A stretch of DNA of 64,000 nt from Dipylidium caninum (GCA_017562135.1 QEYB01000448.1:372001-436000); one strand, 5' to 3'. Shown: positions 1 through 11,899, numbered from the stretch's first letter. Translations and numbers: made by a program. The notes: generated by a model not told the origin, from the sequence alone.

Positions 1-524
1 GGAGGATGCAAAAGCAATGAGGAAAGCACGGTCAGTCTATTGCGCTGATTACAATCGAGTTAATGATGTCAATTGAAGGAGAAAAGCTCTTGACAAATAA
101 CAGGTCAGAAAGGAGGAATCTTTTCCTGGTTTTACGAACAATGAAATAGAAATTCGTAAAGTAGAAACAAGTGTTACGACGCAACGATTCAACGGATTTA
201 GAAAGGAGTCAGTTGAATGATGAAATTAGTATATTTAAAGCATTAAGCTGAACATATACGAAGGACTGTGTCTAGTAACAAAAGTCCTCTAATAATGTGT
301 ACGAGGATCATTACGAGAAATACACATTTAAAACTCGCAAGAACACTTGGGTCTGTAGAATGACAATTTAACAGAAAAGCAAAGAGGCGTCGCAGTATGC
401 TAGTAGTTGGAAATTCCGTAAGAAAAAGGTTGATCAACTAGGTTATTCAAATGTTTAAACTTTACCCGAGTTACGGGAAAAAGCAGGGAAAAATCAGCGG
501 TGATCCAGGAGTGTGACAACCAAC

Positions 525-3500
525 CTTCCAACGATCGACAACCTTGTCGAGGAGGCTGTAGGAGGGGAAGAAGCAGAGCACCCCACCAGGCACGTGTTGG
601 CAGGCCTCGAGGAGTAGATGGCCCAGGTCGTCCTGGAAGACGAAGGCACTCTGATGCGCGTAAGTGGCGCAGAGGCGTGATCCATCCGGTCCCCGAGACA
701 CACAGGCGGCAAAAACGCGCTCAGCAGGCACCACATGACCCGCCTCCAAGCGGACGGGGAAGTCGACGTGCAGCTCCGCGACCAGCGCCTCCATCGGCGC
801 CAATGTGCCACTGGCCAAGATGAGGCTGTGGGCAATTTCCGCCAGACTCCGCATGCACACCGCCGGGCTGAGGCACCAGAAATTCAGACTCAGACTCTTC
901 CGCTCCACCAGCCGTGTCTTCCGTCAGGGAATAGGGGATGAGGGGTAAAGAAACCTCTATCTTCAAAATGATTTTATCGGAATCGAGTAATAACGCTTTA
1001 CTCTCCAAGTGGTCCAAGTGGTAATACTCACAAAAAAGAGGAATTTCACTGCGAAAAGACAATATAAAACACTTATTTGTGATTATTTTAAAGGGAGTGT
1101 ATGGACAAGATGTTGGAAGAGAGGTAAGACAAATTACTTCTCCTTTTGCATTCAAGGTGGACAGATCGTCGTGGATTCTTCTCACGAATAAGACGGAAGT
1201 CTCAGATTTGTAAATACATTTGTCTTTTTTGCTAAAACCCTTCTTTTCGACACCGTACACGTTTAAAGTGACTTAGACTTCTAAGACAGTCCTGACACCT
1301 GATTTATGGGCATAGAACACATTAAATTTAAAAATTTCGGCCACAACAAGTGAATTTCAAGAGAAATTTACTTACCCTGTTACCACGCGCTTTGCTTAGC
1401 CACGGATTTGGGGAGACAGTGGAATTGCTAGGGTCTTCCTTCAAGGGCTGCCTTTCGAAATCAACGACTTCCATTAATACAGCTCTGTAGTCGTGGATGC
1501 GACGCATGTCATCACTGAAAAAAAAACGCTTCGAGATAATATGAGAAAAGGGGAGACGGTCAGCACAGACTGTAACAAAGAAATTCGCATAAACTTTGTT
1601 GAATTATCTCGATCAGCGACTTAGGTCGTCCCTTTGAATTAAGATCAGCGTCTCGACAGAGTTCCAAAATTCAGTTCGTTGCAGACAAGAAGTATAATGA
1701 CTTTACTGCAAATATATAAGGCTTCTATTAAGTGCGAGGCAAGCTGAATCCTAACAAGGAGCCGCAAATTTTACCTGTACATGAATTTGAGCATGGTGAA
1801 GATATAGGTGAAGAGACGAATGGTCGCAGAACTGGGGGAATTAGACTCGTCTGAGTTTAAGATGGAGTCGCGATTAACCGCGGCTTCTTTCTGAATAGCG
1901 TTGTTAAGCCGACTGAAACTTGCCTGAAAGAGATAATGAGGCGTTGCGTCTCTTGAGTGTATATTGCCTAACTTATAGTAGTTTCGACAACTAAGAAGCG
2001 TGCATAACGATGTGGAAAGTATGACTTTTACTAATATAATCGTTTGTTTTCATTGTGATTTAAGTAAACCTCTGGTCAGGCTTTAAAAATCTCAACTCTG
2101 CTTTATAGTAAAAGTAGGTGGATCTTCGAGGCTGTTACGTCTTATCATGGGATTAATTTAGATGGGTTGCCAAATCATTGGTGAAAATAAACAGCTTAAA
2201 AAATAGCCAAAAAACTGATAAGACAATATTTTTCCAGAACTAGTGGAGTAAAAAGAAGAAATCAAGACCTAATATCTAACTTTAGGCAAAAGTTAGTTTA
2301 ATCTGTCGAAAAAACTAGTACCCATAGGTTAAAAGGAGTTTTTTTCGCTTACTTGATGAGAAATATCGCAATTTAGTTAGGTGGGAAGACTTTAAATCAA
2401 CAAAGTCGGAGGGGGAAAAAGAGGGGTAATAACAACGCCACTAAATTTCTAGATAAATTTTGATCAAAAGTGACAAAGGATCTAAAATAAGAAAAAAACT
2501 CAAGGTTTTGTGTAATTAGAAAATTGGTTTTGAGAAATATTTTGACAATTAAACAGCAACCAAAGTCCGCACCCGTACGGCCTCGAAGTGATCCAAACCG
2601 AGACCCACGGTAGAGAGAAGACCCTCGATTTCAGATCCAGACCAAACTTGAGCGGAGGAAGCGGAACTACCAGCCACAACAAGACGTGACTTCGTTAGCA
2701 TCATGACCTGGTGGATGGCTCCTAGAAGTTTAATGAGAGCTGCCACGTCTTTGGCCAGCGCTCCACCACGAATCTCCAGCAATTCCAGGTAGCGCTTTAA
2801 GTCCTCCGAGGCATTCAGCACCTCACGTTCCAAAAAGGTTACCGAAGTAGCTGCGCGTGCCGCATCCTCGATGTTGTGCGCCTCATCAATAATAATTATG
2901 CTGCCGGAGAGCTCACTGGCTACCTAAACCATACGGGGGAGCGCCTGGAGTGAAAGTCCACTTTGCATATTTGGGTTAAATCGTTAGAAGAGCCTACCGT
3001 CTCTCTGAATACCGGATCGAGAAGGTAATTGTAAGGACAGAGGCAGAAATTAGCACGTTCCATTAGTTTAAACGCTAAGAAGTACGGACAGATGGGCACT
3101 TGGGCCATGGCCTCGACGTAGTCCTCAAGATCCCAAGGACCGCCCCGATTTAGTGCTCTTATACGCCTTATTACGTTCTGCCGATTCTTACCTAGGTCAA
3201 ATGGGCAGGTACCCTTCTAATCAGGCGTGTTACAGTTTAGTAGCAAAAGCTTACCAAATTCTGACAAGCGTCACTTGGATTGGCTTGTTTGCAGACATTT
3301 GGATTTATGCATGCACGCCTTCTACTACTCAAAATACACATTCTAAATACCGAGAGAAAAAAAGAAAACAGTGAAATTACTCAACATGTGAGTATTTAGT
3401 CTTGCGTAACTCCCGAATAACTTGAGAAATTTGTTTATGTGTTCTTGTTGCGTATATTATGCGGGGAATTTGCCTAAAATAAAACCTATATTAACCAACT

Positions 3501-3958
3501 AGAGAAAACAAACGCCTTTTCATCGTGCATTTGTGGCTCAACTGTACCACACGTGCAAACAGCAGAGTGTTGCTGCACTTTGTCCTCCATAAATTCCCCA
3601 AAATCGTTATCTTAAAATAGTCAATATATAACCGCGAATCTTACCCTGATCACATTGGGGGGAGGCAAAAAGTTCGCAGCTTTTGCTATGTACAACTTCA
3701 TTTGTAGAGTCTTAAAATCATTAATCTTATGAAGTTCTTTACTGTGGTCGATGATCTTAGAATTTTTTCCATCTGGTATTCTTGCCAACCAAGAGTAGCG
3801 CAGAGTAAAGCAAGAGTCTTTCCCGTACCAGTGGGAGATTCCAGTAAACATCCCTGTTTGTTATTAAGGGCACATATCACTCGATTAAGCATAGACAGTT
3901 GACAACCATACGGCTTGTAAGGGAAATGGATAGGTATACCAAGTATATTTAGGTCCAT
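525..3958 (-). CDS. BRIP1: FANCJ/BRIP1-family DNA helicase, 5' part (3' end off window)
   Basis: Superfamily 2 iron-sulfur helicase that unwinds forked and G-quadruplex DNA in crosslink repair, acting in the nucleus. Exons I can join, in coding order: 3958-3743, 3710-3645, 3610-3543, 3473-3381, 3342-3255, 3216-3192, 3155-2998, 2923-2573, 1923-1775, 1514-1376, 917-525; they give 582 codons with every phase closing. Seen: Q20 after FPYKPYG, Walker A SPTGTGKT (41-48), motif Ia YATRTHKQ (about 123-130), four candidate cluster cysteines (C159, C174, C181, C208), DEAH at 251-254, and the family-typical LNFWCLSPAV followed by SGTL (487-490). LNFWC rather than an RTEL1-type sequence decides for FANCJ. 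The C-terminal helicase motifs lie beyond the left edge. The stretch between Walker A and motif Ia is only about 75 residues, much shorter than in vertebrates; exon 3610-3543 in it is the weakest join. The ATG at 3958 sits 8 nt after a splice acceptor. Confidence 0.92.
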
Positions 3959-3980
3959 ACTTGAACCTAAAAATTGATAA
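3959..3980 (-). promoter_or_regulatory. 3' splice acceptor 8 nt before BRIP1 ATG
   Basis: Reading the minus strand, a pyrimidine-rich tract ends in AG at 3968-3967, followed by eight bases and then the BRIP1 ATG. No coding sequence lies immediately upstream. The site therefore closes either a leader intron or a spliced-leader trans-splicing reaction, and it supports the chosen start. Confidence 0.55.
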
Positions 3981-4937
3981 AAATCAATTTATCTACAGAT
4001 AGAAATTTGAGACTAAGTCCCAGCCGTTGAATTTGTAAAGTTAAACCGAATGGTATTCTGTTCAAATAAACACTTAAAGCAGGTGACTCCCAAATTTTCG
4101 CAAACGTATGCGCCTAAAAATCGATTTTGAGGACGATGTCGGATAAAAACCCTATTATCTAGCACAATCAAAGCCGGTACTATTAAGGAAATTCGTAGAT
4201 CACGATCCTGTGGGCCGAGAGCAAAACCCATTGAAATTTATATAGTAGCCACCATTAATAATGACATTAACCTCATTCTTAAAATAAATATCTCATCTGA
4301 AATAATATTTGTGCTGACCGGAAGCACGGAACAAACACGGCTGGACCGTACGGCCAGCAGCAGGCTAAATGCGCCTATTTTGAGACTTAAAACTCTACCA
4401 GACCTTCAAAGAAGGTACGGTTGCACTTACTATTTATTTGGTAAAGATAAATAAACTATAATATGAAAAATTTTGAATTTTGATTATGTTCTGACGTATT
4501 CAAATTTTTTTGCTCTAACTTAAATGTTTTTGAATTTTGAAGTAGTGCATATGAACTGCTTGCGAAACACGCATTGAGGTGCACCCTAATCACATCACAG
4601 ATCCTTAACAATGGCTCAAGCGGCAGCAGAATACCCATGCCGTCGAATCTCAATAAACCATCCCCAACCCCATCCGCGACGAGTATACGCCCGAAAGCGA
4701 GCGAACCAACCATGCCCCCAGCTCCCCGAACCACTGCCATTCAACTGAATGCTGAGACCCCTTCAGCAAGACGACAGTTCCTTTCTACTCCCGGAACCGT
4801 CGATTCAAAATCTAAAGCGAGTAAGACGGTCCGGTCGTCGCCCAAAAGAAAAGCCCAACTTTGTCACCTCGAACCACTTTGCAGAATCGCAAACTCGACA
4901 ATTGTTTATAAAGTTTATAAACAAACCAAAAAGATCA
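3981..4937. other. Interval between BRIP1 5' end and CDK5RAP3 3' end
   Basis: About 960 bases separate the start of BRIP1 from the poly(A) signal of CDK5RAP3. The left half is AT-rich and shows nothing I recognise. The right half carries the plus-strand open frame at 4574-4942, described separately. The spacing is wide for a flatworm operon, so the two genes probably have separate transcripts. Confidence 0.6.
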
Positions 4938-4942
4938 TTTAA
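4574..4942 (+). CDS. Possible exon or small ORF, Ser/Pro/Arg-rich (122 aa)
   Basis: An open plus-strand frame of 122 codons lies antisense to the 3' flank of CDK5RAP3. The first 90 residues are rich in Ser, Pro, Ala, Arg and Lys and include GSRIPMPS; SRIP fits the SxIP pattern used by end-binding-protein ligands on microtubules. A splice acceptor-like ATCACATCACAG lies near its 5' end and a donor-like A/GTAAGA near 4820, so part of it could be an internal exon. A shorter alternative frame starts at an ATG in a good context near 4610. I recognise no family and found no neighbouring exons; it may be chance. Confidence 0.22.
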   Translation: MRCTLITSQILNNGSSGSRIPMPSNLNKPSPTPSATSIRPKASEPTMPPAPRTTAIQLNAETPSARRQFLSTPGTVDSKSKASKTVRSSPKRKAQLCHLEPLCRIANSTIVYKVYKQTKKII

Positions 4943-4943
4943 T
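4938..4943 (-). terminator. Poly(A) signal ATTAAA of CDK5RAP3
   Basis: ATTAAA on the minus strand begins 42 nt after the CDK5RAP3 stop codon. It is the common variant of AATAAA and is correctly placed for 3' end formation, giving a very short 3' untranslated region. Confidence 0.5.
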
Positions 4944-4984
4944 CCCAATCCTTTAAAATCATAACTCACAACAGGTATTCATAT

Positions 4985-7764
4985 TTACATGGCAATAGCA
5001 GCCCCGATAATTTTGATATCCCTTTCGTATAATTTTGATAACTCTTTCTCCAGCTGAAAAAAAATAACAAGGTTCAGTATCTAAAATCACAATGCATATA
5101 GAAACTAGACTATGTTCATATCTTTCCCTCGCGTCTTAACCAAAACTCACATAGGTGACGAGCCGCTTCCGTTCCTGCAAACATTCGACCATCTCAGTGT
5201 GGAATGCACTCAACTCTTCGTTCGCACGCTCCATGGCTAGGGAAACTTCGGCGATTCGAGAGATTGATCGGTTAACTTGTCGACGCAGATCCTGCATCAT
5301 ACTGGTGAGACGCTCCAGATAGCTCGGCTGCAATCTCAGCAAGGAGAGGTGAGTTACTGTCCTAAAGGAAAGGGAATTCATTTTTCCCATTTTATTCCGA
5401 ATAAAGTAAACGTAACACAACCATATCTAGTTAGCAGTAACTCTGTAAAAATGTCCTTAAATCCTACAATAGGTAGAAACCAATTAATAAGAGATTCATG
5501 GGAGAACTTATAACAAATCAACTTACTATTATCTGCCACTTGATAACTGTTTTCAAGCGTCGTCACTGTATAAACATATGAAAACAAAATTCTCGTAAAG
5601 GCGTAAAAGTTATACTCACTCGTCTGTTATCGCATCGAAAGCCTTGCGGACAGCTGAGGACATGGAGTCGACATCTTCGAGTGTCTTGTATTTAATCTCA
5701 GCAGGCGCATCCTGCATTCAAGGGTATACCAGATGTAAGCACAGCAACTACTATTTGGAATTAGCACGATCACTTATTCTTAGGGCAATTAACTGAATCA
5801 TTTTACACAACAATAGCATTGTCTTGGGAGCAGCATAGTGGGCACAATAGAAACCAAAAAACACCGCTAATGCACATATGCTTTATGGAGAATCGTGAAA
5901 GGTAAAAATACTACCATTATACGGGAACACTTAAGCAGACCAAAACAGTTCATTAAAACAAGTTTTTTACAAGTCAATCTATGACTTTTACGCCGCAAAA
6001 CTCAACTACCTGAAATGTTATAGGAGTTCAATAGAACTCACCAGCATTATCTGGTGATAAATCGGTGCTATGGTGTCGGTGTTAAGACCACCAGCCTTTT
6101 TCTTCTTCACCTCAGGCACATTAAAGTCAACCGCTTGAAATTCGAGGAAATTCTGTCGAATACGAAGTAGAAAGCTGGCTAATTCCCCCAACTCTTGGAT
6201 AAGAGCATTGCGGCCTTCTGTTGAGTCTAGCAGGTTGTGTGCATCAGCTCCCGTAGCCATTGTCGTAGCCTTATCAGTAGGCTGATGAGACAAGCTATTG
6301 ACACCAATCATTTCCCTCCCTTCGACCTCATTAGAAGGGGTATCGTTTGACAAGTTGACTAAGTCAATCGCGCTGAGCAAATCATTACCGAAGTCAATAT
6401 CACCCAGGTCAGTCTCGCCATTTGCATCCAAATCTGCAAACTATAAAAGTTGAGTTAGCTGACTATTAACTTGTCGAAGTGTAGTCACCACGAAGGAAAC
6501 GCACGTCAATTTCCTGATCTTCAATCGTAGCTTCAGCTTCTTTAGTCTCAATCTGCTTCTTTTCCATTTCAATCATTTTTAGCAAATGATCATCACTCTC
6601 TTCTACAGCACTAGGCGCAATGCCTGTGCGCCACTCGTAGACAGTGACATGACCAGAATTGATTAGAAGTCGGAGGGTAGGACAGACTTTACGGTTACTC
6701 TTGTTGCTAAAATCATACGTAACGTAATCTGAAAAACACAATTACCCATCTGAATTCACGTAAGCAACGAAATTCGAGTAAAAATCTATAGCAGGTGCAA
6801 GAACTTTGAGGCTCGTGACATAGTCACCAAGAATATCCGAAAATGTAATGGCTTTTTCCAACAAACGTAGGCGGACATGTTCGTCCCTAATGTCAAATTG
6901 TTTGCAAAATCTCTCCAGTTCAGCTTCTTTCGAGTGCCGATTCGCAGTATACTCAGTAATCTTTCGTTGGAGATCCTATAGGAGATAAAACTAATAGATT
7001 ACTTAAGCGCACGTTTATTAATTTCTGACGATCAGCAATGGACGATTTGCATCTTGATAACAGAAAGCAAAGATCATTCAACCGTTCGGATACTTCGGCT
7101 AAAATAATTTAGCATAGGTTATAACAAGATAACAAACCAAGATTGACGTGTTCTGATTCGTAACGTGAGACAATATCTTTCAGAGTCTAAAGAATATATG
7201 CAAAACAAAGAAGATACTCTGATCGAAGCACTCGCACGGCCAAAAAAATCCTTTGTCGTATCAGTTTTCTCCAAATATTGTAGAATATCAAGAGCGTAGA
7301 AGTACTGAACTAGAAAAGGGTAATGATCGTGGTAGAACATGTTCATGAAAGGCCAAACCTTAACTAAAAATCACTTGAATTGTGTTATTATGAGAAATAA
7401 TGAAATAGTCAGTAATAAATTGGGAATACTAGAATGAGCCTATACGTTACTTAACCAAGCGGCCTAGCATTAAATGAACTGCCTTAATACGTGTGACCAA
7501 CTACACATGCTGTTCAGAACCTCTGTTAATACACCGTTAAAACCATAGATCAAGCAACGCACCCGGTCCGGGCTCAATATCTGCAATTTTTTCAGGGGAA
7601 GATTGAGTAAACTCGTGTATCCTCTGTGTTATATATTCCAGTGACTTCACGTAGTCCTTCGAGATAACATGTCGCTCAACGAGCCATGCTAAATATAGAA
7701 GTTCAGTGGAAGTATACTCAGTACGTATCAATTTCTGAGACTGGACGGTTATCGACGTATGCAT
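4985..7764 (-). CDS. CDK5RAP3: CDK5RAP3 (C53) homologue, UFMylation cofactor, 564 aa
   Basis: CDK5RAP3 binds the UFL1-UFBP1 ligase, directs UFM1 to ribosomes stalled at the ER and acts as an ER-phagy receptor. Ten exons in coding order: 7764-7563, 7363-7218, 7186-7138, 7098-7013, 6975-6746, 6706-6489, 6433-6042, 5711-5620, 5361-5151, 5053-4985; all phases close to 564 residues plus TAA (human is 506). Diagnostic stretches: LLYLAWLVERH in the N-terminal helical region, LDILQYL then DFFGR, VTVYEWRTG (258-266) and a C-terminal tail KLYERDIK before the stop. The W-type ATG8/UFM1-binding repeats of the family are reduced to one GDIDFG (321-326). The ATG at 7764 is preferred over an in-frame ATG at 7824 because an acceptor AG ends 5 nt before it. 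Introns 2 to 5 are 31-39 nt. Confidence 0.95.
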
Positions 7765-7785
7765 TCGCCCTAAAGCACTAAATAA
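7765..7785 (-). promoter_or_regulatory. 3' splice acceptor 5 nt before CDK5RAP3 ATG
   Basis: On the minus strand TTTAGTGCTTTAG ends at 7770, followed by GGCGA and the ATG. It would remove the upstream in-frame ATG at 7824 from the message, so it decides the start. It could be a leader intron acceptor or a trans-splice site. Confidence 0.5.
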
Positions 7786-10700
7786 AGCGGTTGATGGCAA
7801 TAAGTTAAAACAATACGCAACCATCGAAGAAGCTAGAAAAATCTATGAACATAGATTTCTTTGCCCCAAACTCTTATGAGAGTGACACTTGTTTTTTTAA
7901 ATTCATTGAGAATGGACTTGGCTGGTAGGAATTCTTGAAAAATGTGTATTTTGACAACACTATAGTCGCGAAAACAAGGTAGCTTTGTTTACTTAGCATT
8001 TATGCATAAACCGTTCGCAGAGACTTGTTAGTCAGGCGCAAGAAATTAATGAACTGCGGTGTAAAGCCGTAAGGTCTTGCAAAACGAGCATTCAATCCAA
8101 CTCTCATAGAGATGGGATCTGCAGTTAATTATTTAACAAAGGTGTTATAAATATGAAAAGTAGTATATACACTTTGGTTGTGTAGTGAAGCCCATTTTTA
8201 AGCCATACAGCTGCACATGTGAGTGTTGGATGTGGACCGCGGAATCGCATGTTAAGGTGATTTACGCCTTTGAGGAACCAAAAATTCAAGCTGTGGAACA
8301 AAATATCTCCACATTAGAAGTGAGATAAGTTTTCGATTCTCCTTCTTGGAGAACTTATTGACTCATAAGCCCTCTATACCGACATGAAGTTGTAAAAGTA
8401 CTTTACCCTCATTTCGCTTCTTTTAACTTCTTCAGTCTTCTGCGTCTCTCTCAACCATTCTGGGCTCACCCACAAGGCTCTCAAATCATCTCCGACGTAC
8501 TATTAGGTTACAGTAGGCAAAGTCTCTTTTAATAGACTTTTTTCCTCCTGTGCGAAAGGGGCAAATGTCTTTACATCTACAAAGGGTGATGAAAATCACT
8601 CAGCAAACTGTCGCTGGCTAATAACCTGCTGATACCGTATGAACCCTATAAAAATGAATTTATTATTCTTGTATAGAAGGAGCTTCGAGACAGCACAAGT
8701 CCCGAAAGCCAAGTTACACGTGGTTCGCCCCAAAACCCAAGAGTGCCATCTAGCGTACACTAACACAGTTCTGGCTAAATATGCCAAATTATTGACCCCA
8801 AGGGTGTTACTTAGCTCTCGCGACATAAGTCAACCTTGAGGCGAGCGAAAGCAAATTATTGTTATTGTTTTACTTTGATACATTTAGGTCTAACTATAAG
8901 ATATCTAATAATTCCCTCTTGCAACTAAATATAGCCGGACAGAGAGCCTCAGATCTTCATATTTTGTAACTGAACTGAGCGGGTAAACTATTTGGCTTAC
9001 GATATTCTCGAGGTTAAGCTTTCATATTTCATTTTACCTTGAATTCTCTCTCACTTGATACACTTTAACGCAATTTCATCGTCATTTTGCAGTTCTTGTA
9101 TCATCCAATATTGAAAAGTCTGCCAGCGCCTATTGCATTTAACTCTTTTTAACATTAATTGTTCTGTAAATGATGAATTTTTTAGAACTTATGATGGGCT
9201 TCGTTTCATAGCTTTGTCTGTTGAGAAGAAGTTTTTATCCAAATCTTACATCTATATTCCACTCGTTTTCCGACGCAGCCTCTAAGAGAATCTAATAATT
9301 TCAGTCCTCAAAGCCCGAATTCCTCTTTACTCGCGGACTCAATGCCAACTCAGGCAAGCCAGAACGAATGGCTTGTTTTAAGGTGGGATCATAAATGACA
9401 GATGCTCCTTACAAGGCCCAGTTTTGTCCCACTTAATAGACTTATTTGAAGGCGCTGCCTCTTACCCCAAGCACTAAAAAGTGTTTCGTAATTTATTTTC
9501 TACATCTTGATACTCAAAATGTCCACGACACGGTGTCTCTTGTTCCGATGCTTGACACGACTGCCAATTTGAGGTTCGTTAAAAAAATTGGTACCTTCAA
9601 ATGAAGGTAAACGTGAACTCCACGCATGTTACAGGCGCCAAGGACGTTCCCTTCGTTTAAGACATTCCTCACAGTGTCTCCTCAGCTTCAACATTATCTC
9701 GCAGTGAGTACGATGAACTTAGGTGAGATTTGTCGCAGTACACCCATTAATCTCGTCGGTGTAAGTTCTATCTGCCATCCCCGGATGCTTATTTGCCTAA
9801 GTTCAGCTAAGAAGTAGCGAATAAGTGGAGGAAAATTGCACTCGCGCCTCGCAGAAGCATAAAACCCGACACTTGTACAAAATACTTTTATTCTAAATGG
9901 AGTACTCAATAAATACCTGATTGAGACGCGGTTGTAGAGAATCTGGTTCACGTCGATCTTCTCGTCACGAGTGAGTTCGCGCGTCTTTATAGCTTTTGGG
10001 CAAAGAGTGGCGGTCAAACAGTGTCTTCTCGCAAGGAACAGTATAAGACGATTTGTGCGACTCTTTCGATGAAGGGAAACTCCATGACACATCGCTCAAA
10101 AGCGTTGAACCACGTGATGACCACACCTTCATTCAAAAGGAAAAACCAAACAAATTGTTGCCCAAGGGAGGAAGGGAGAAGTGTCAAAGAAAGAAATGAC
10201 AGACTCTGTGTGGAGGTTGATGCAGTTTTTTGTAATGCGCAAGGAGAACTGTGCCACAAATTACGCAGGCGACCAAACAAACTCTTGAAATCACCGTGTG
10301 TTGAAGAGGTCAGGAAGTCCACCCTCCGGTGTAGAAAAAAAAGACGTTGTTTCACCGACCGAAATCACTTCCACCTTGCGTCTTTACACAGAACTCTGCC
10401 CAACCGCTCATGTGCCACGGTTCAGTTGGGGAGGAAAGTGGAGGGCAGGTCGGGAATAAGGCATTTCGACTGGTGGGTGAAATGCCATTCGCCCAGTGGC
10501 CTTATTAACTCCGAGGTGCGGCTCGGCTCCCTCCACCGAAGTACTGATAATGTACGCCTATTTTTGCCTACATAAATCAGTATTATGTCTTTCGGGAGGC
10601 CTTTATCTTTTTATGTTCGTAAGACTGCCTTTTAATTTTTTCGTTACGAGGTTTTTCTTCATCGTATACGCCCAACTTTCCTTTTATCTTATCTCCCAAT

Positions 10701-11385
10701 ATCATCTAATATTCTATTTGGAATTTGCGCATTTTATTCGACTCCAAACGCTACATTTGAAGTGAGTCCCCCCTTCCCCTCTCCCACACAACCGAGTATT
10801 CACATTCGAGGCAAAAAAACACGACCCTACAAATGATGATGGGATTGGCTTGAGGTAAGGGCGAGTGAGTTGAGAAGAAATGGGACTATTTAGTCAACTT
10901 TTGGCTTTTCCGGTCCCTTCGCGGGCCTTGAAGCCTGGGGGCTTTACAAGAGCGCTGGTGCCTGAGAGGCACAAGACTGCAGGTGTGCTCGTCGCGCCAT
11001 GATCGCTGATAGGAAAGGAAGGCGTCGGGAGGAGCGGCCCCCCCGGGCGAAGGTGAGCTCGTTCGACCAAGTGGCAGACGTGGAATCCGGTTGGAAATGA
11101 TAAAACGAACGTTTGTGTTTTCTCCGAGTCCAGTCCAGCTGCGAGTGGAAGATATACACTGTAAAATTTATCGGCTTTTTTATTTATAAATTTTATACAT
11201 ATTCCTCCTACTCATTTCGTATAAGTTTCCTGTGTTTTTAGCCCACTTTACTGTATTTTTCGCAGGAAGTAGATGGGAAAAAAATGCGATTTGCACCCAC
11301 TTTTCTTGTACGAGTTCGAATTGGAACGTGGAGCAGCTCAAGAGGCTTCGAGAAACCTTCATGAGGCAGTCGGGACTGGTTCCAC
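7786..11385. other. Gene-free interval upstream of CDK5RAP3
   Basis: AT-rich up to about 9.9 kb, then mixed composition. I see no exon with family similarity on either strand. The longest open frame, plus strand 10021-10575 (184 codons, Arg/Lys/Cys-rich), has no recognisable motif and I take it as chance. The promoter of CDK5RAP3 should lie in the first part. Confidence 0.5.
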
Positions 11386-11899
11386 TAAAGAGAGAAGTGC
11401 TCGATGTTGGTGCCGCAAAATTTCTTCCCGCCAATTTGAATAGCGTGAAGGCGCCTCGCCTCGAGGCAGACCACCACCGGATCACGTTGATAACGGGAAG
11501 AATCGAGGACGACGACTGTGAAATCCAATCCCCACACACACACACACACAAACACACCACCCTTCTTGAACCTGAATCTAAACTTAAAATAGAAACTCAT
11601 CATCCCTACGACTGGGCTAAAACATCTGCCTAGAGTAAAAGATAAGGCGAAAAATAAAGGGGAAAGGAGACTCATGTGTGCCGGCCGCACAAACTGACAC
11701 AAGTACGGATGACCGACTGTGAAATTGATGTCGTGCAGGGGAAAAAAATAACAAAAAAAGCATCCAGCACTGCTCATTCGGCAAGGAGCAGTGTTACTTC
11801 TGTGGTGGAAGCGCTGGACGACGACGAGCGGACACAGAGCGCCACTTTCTGTTGACTTCTTGACAATTTGACGCTTCACCGCATCCTCCATATTCATCA
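11386..11899 (-). repeat. Dispersed element, copy A (inverted relative to copy B)
   Basis: The minus strand here aligns collinearly over about 0.45-0.5 kb with the plus strand at 28041-28491. The best block is 11679-11717, matching 28183-28221 at roughly 85% by eye, including CAGTTTGT then CGGCCGGCA. A second strong block runs around 11402-11520, with shared GTCGTCGTCCT/ATTCTTCC and GAGGCGCC. Copy A carries a (CA)n expansion at 11533-11550 that copy B lacks. Reading frames are not kept in step between copies, so the shared signal is probably not protein. Confidence 0.8.
11533..11550 (+). repeat. (CA)n microsatellite inside copy A
   Basis: Nine perfect CA units followed by an imperfect tail. 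The tract sits inside the dispersed element, where copy B has GTGTTTGTGGG on the matching strand, so it is a later expansion. Confidence 0.95.

Noticed and set aside
525..3958. Assignment of the left-edge helicase to RTEL1 or XPD instead of FANCJ
   Set aside because: The LNFWCLSPAV segment, the FPYKPYGCQL start and the exon with VWSGSEIEGLL match FANCJ; RTEL1 and XPD differ at these places.
10021..10575. 184-codon plus-strand open frame
   Set aside because: Arg/Lys/Cys-rich with no motif, no codon bias and no linked splice sites; treated as a chance frame.
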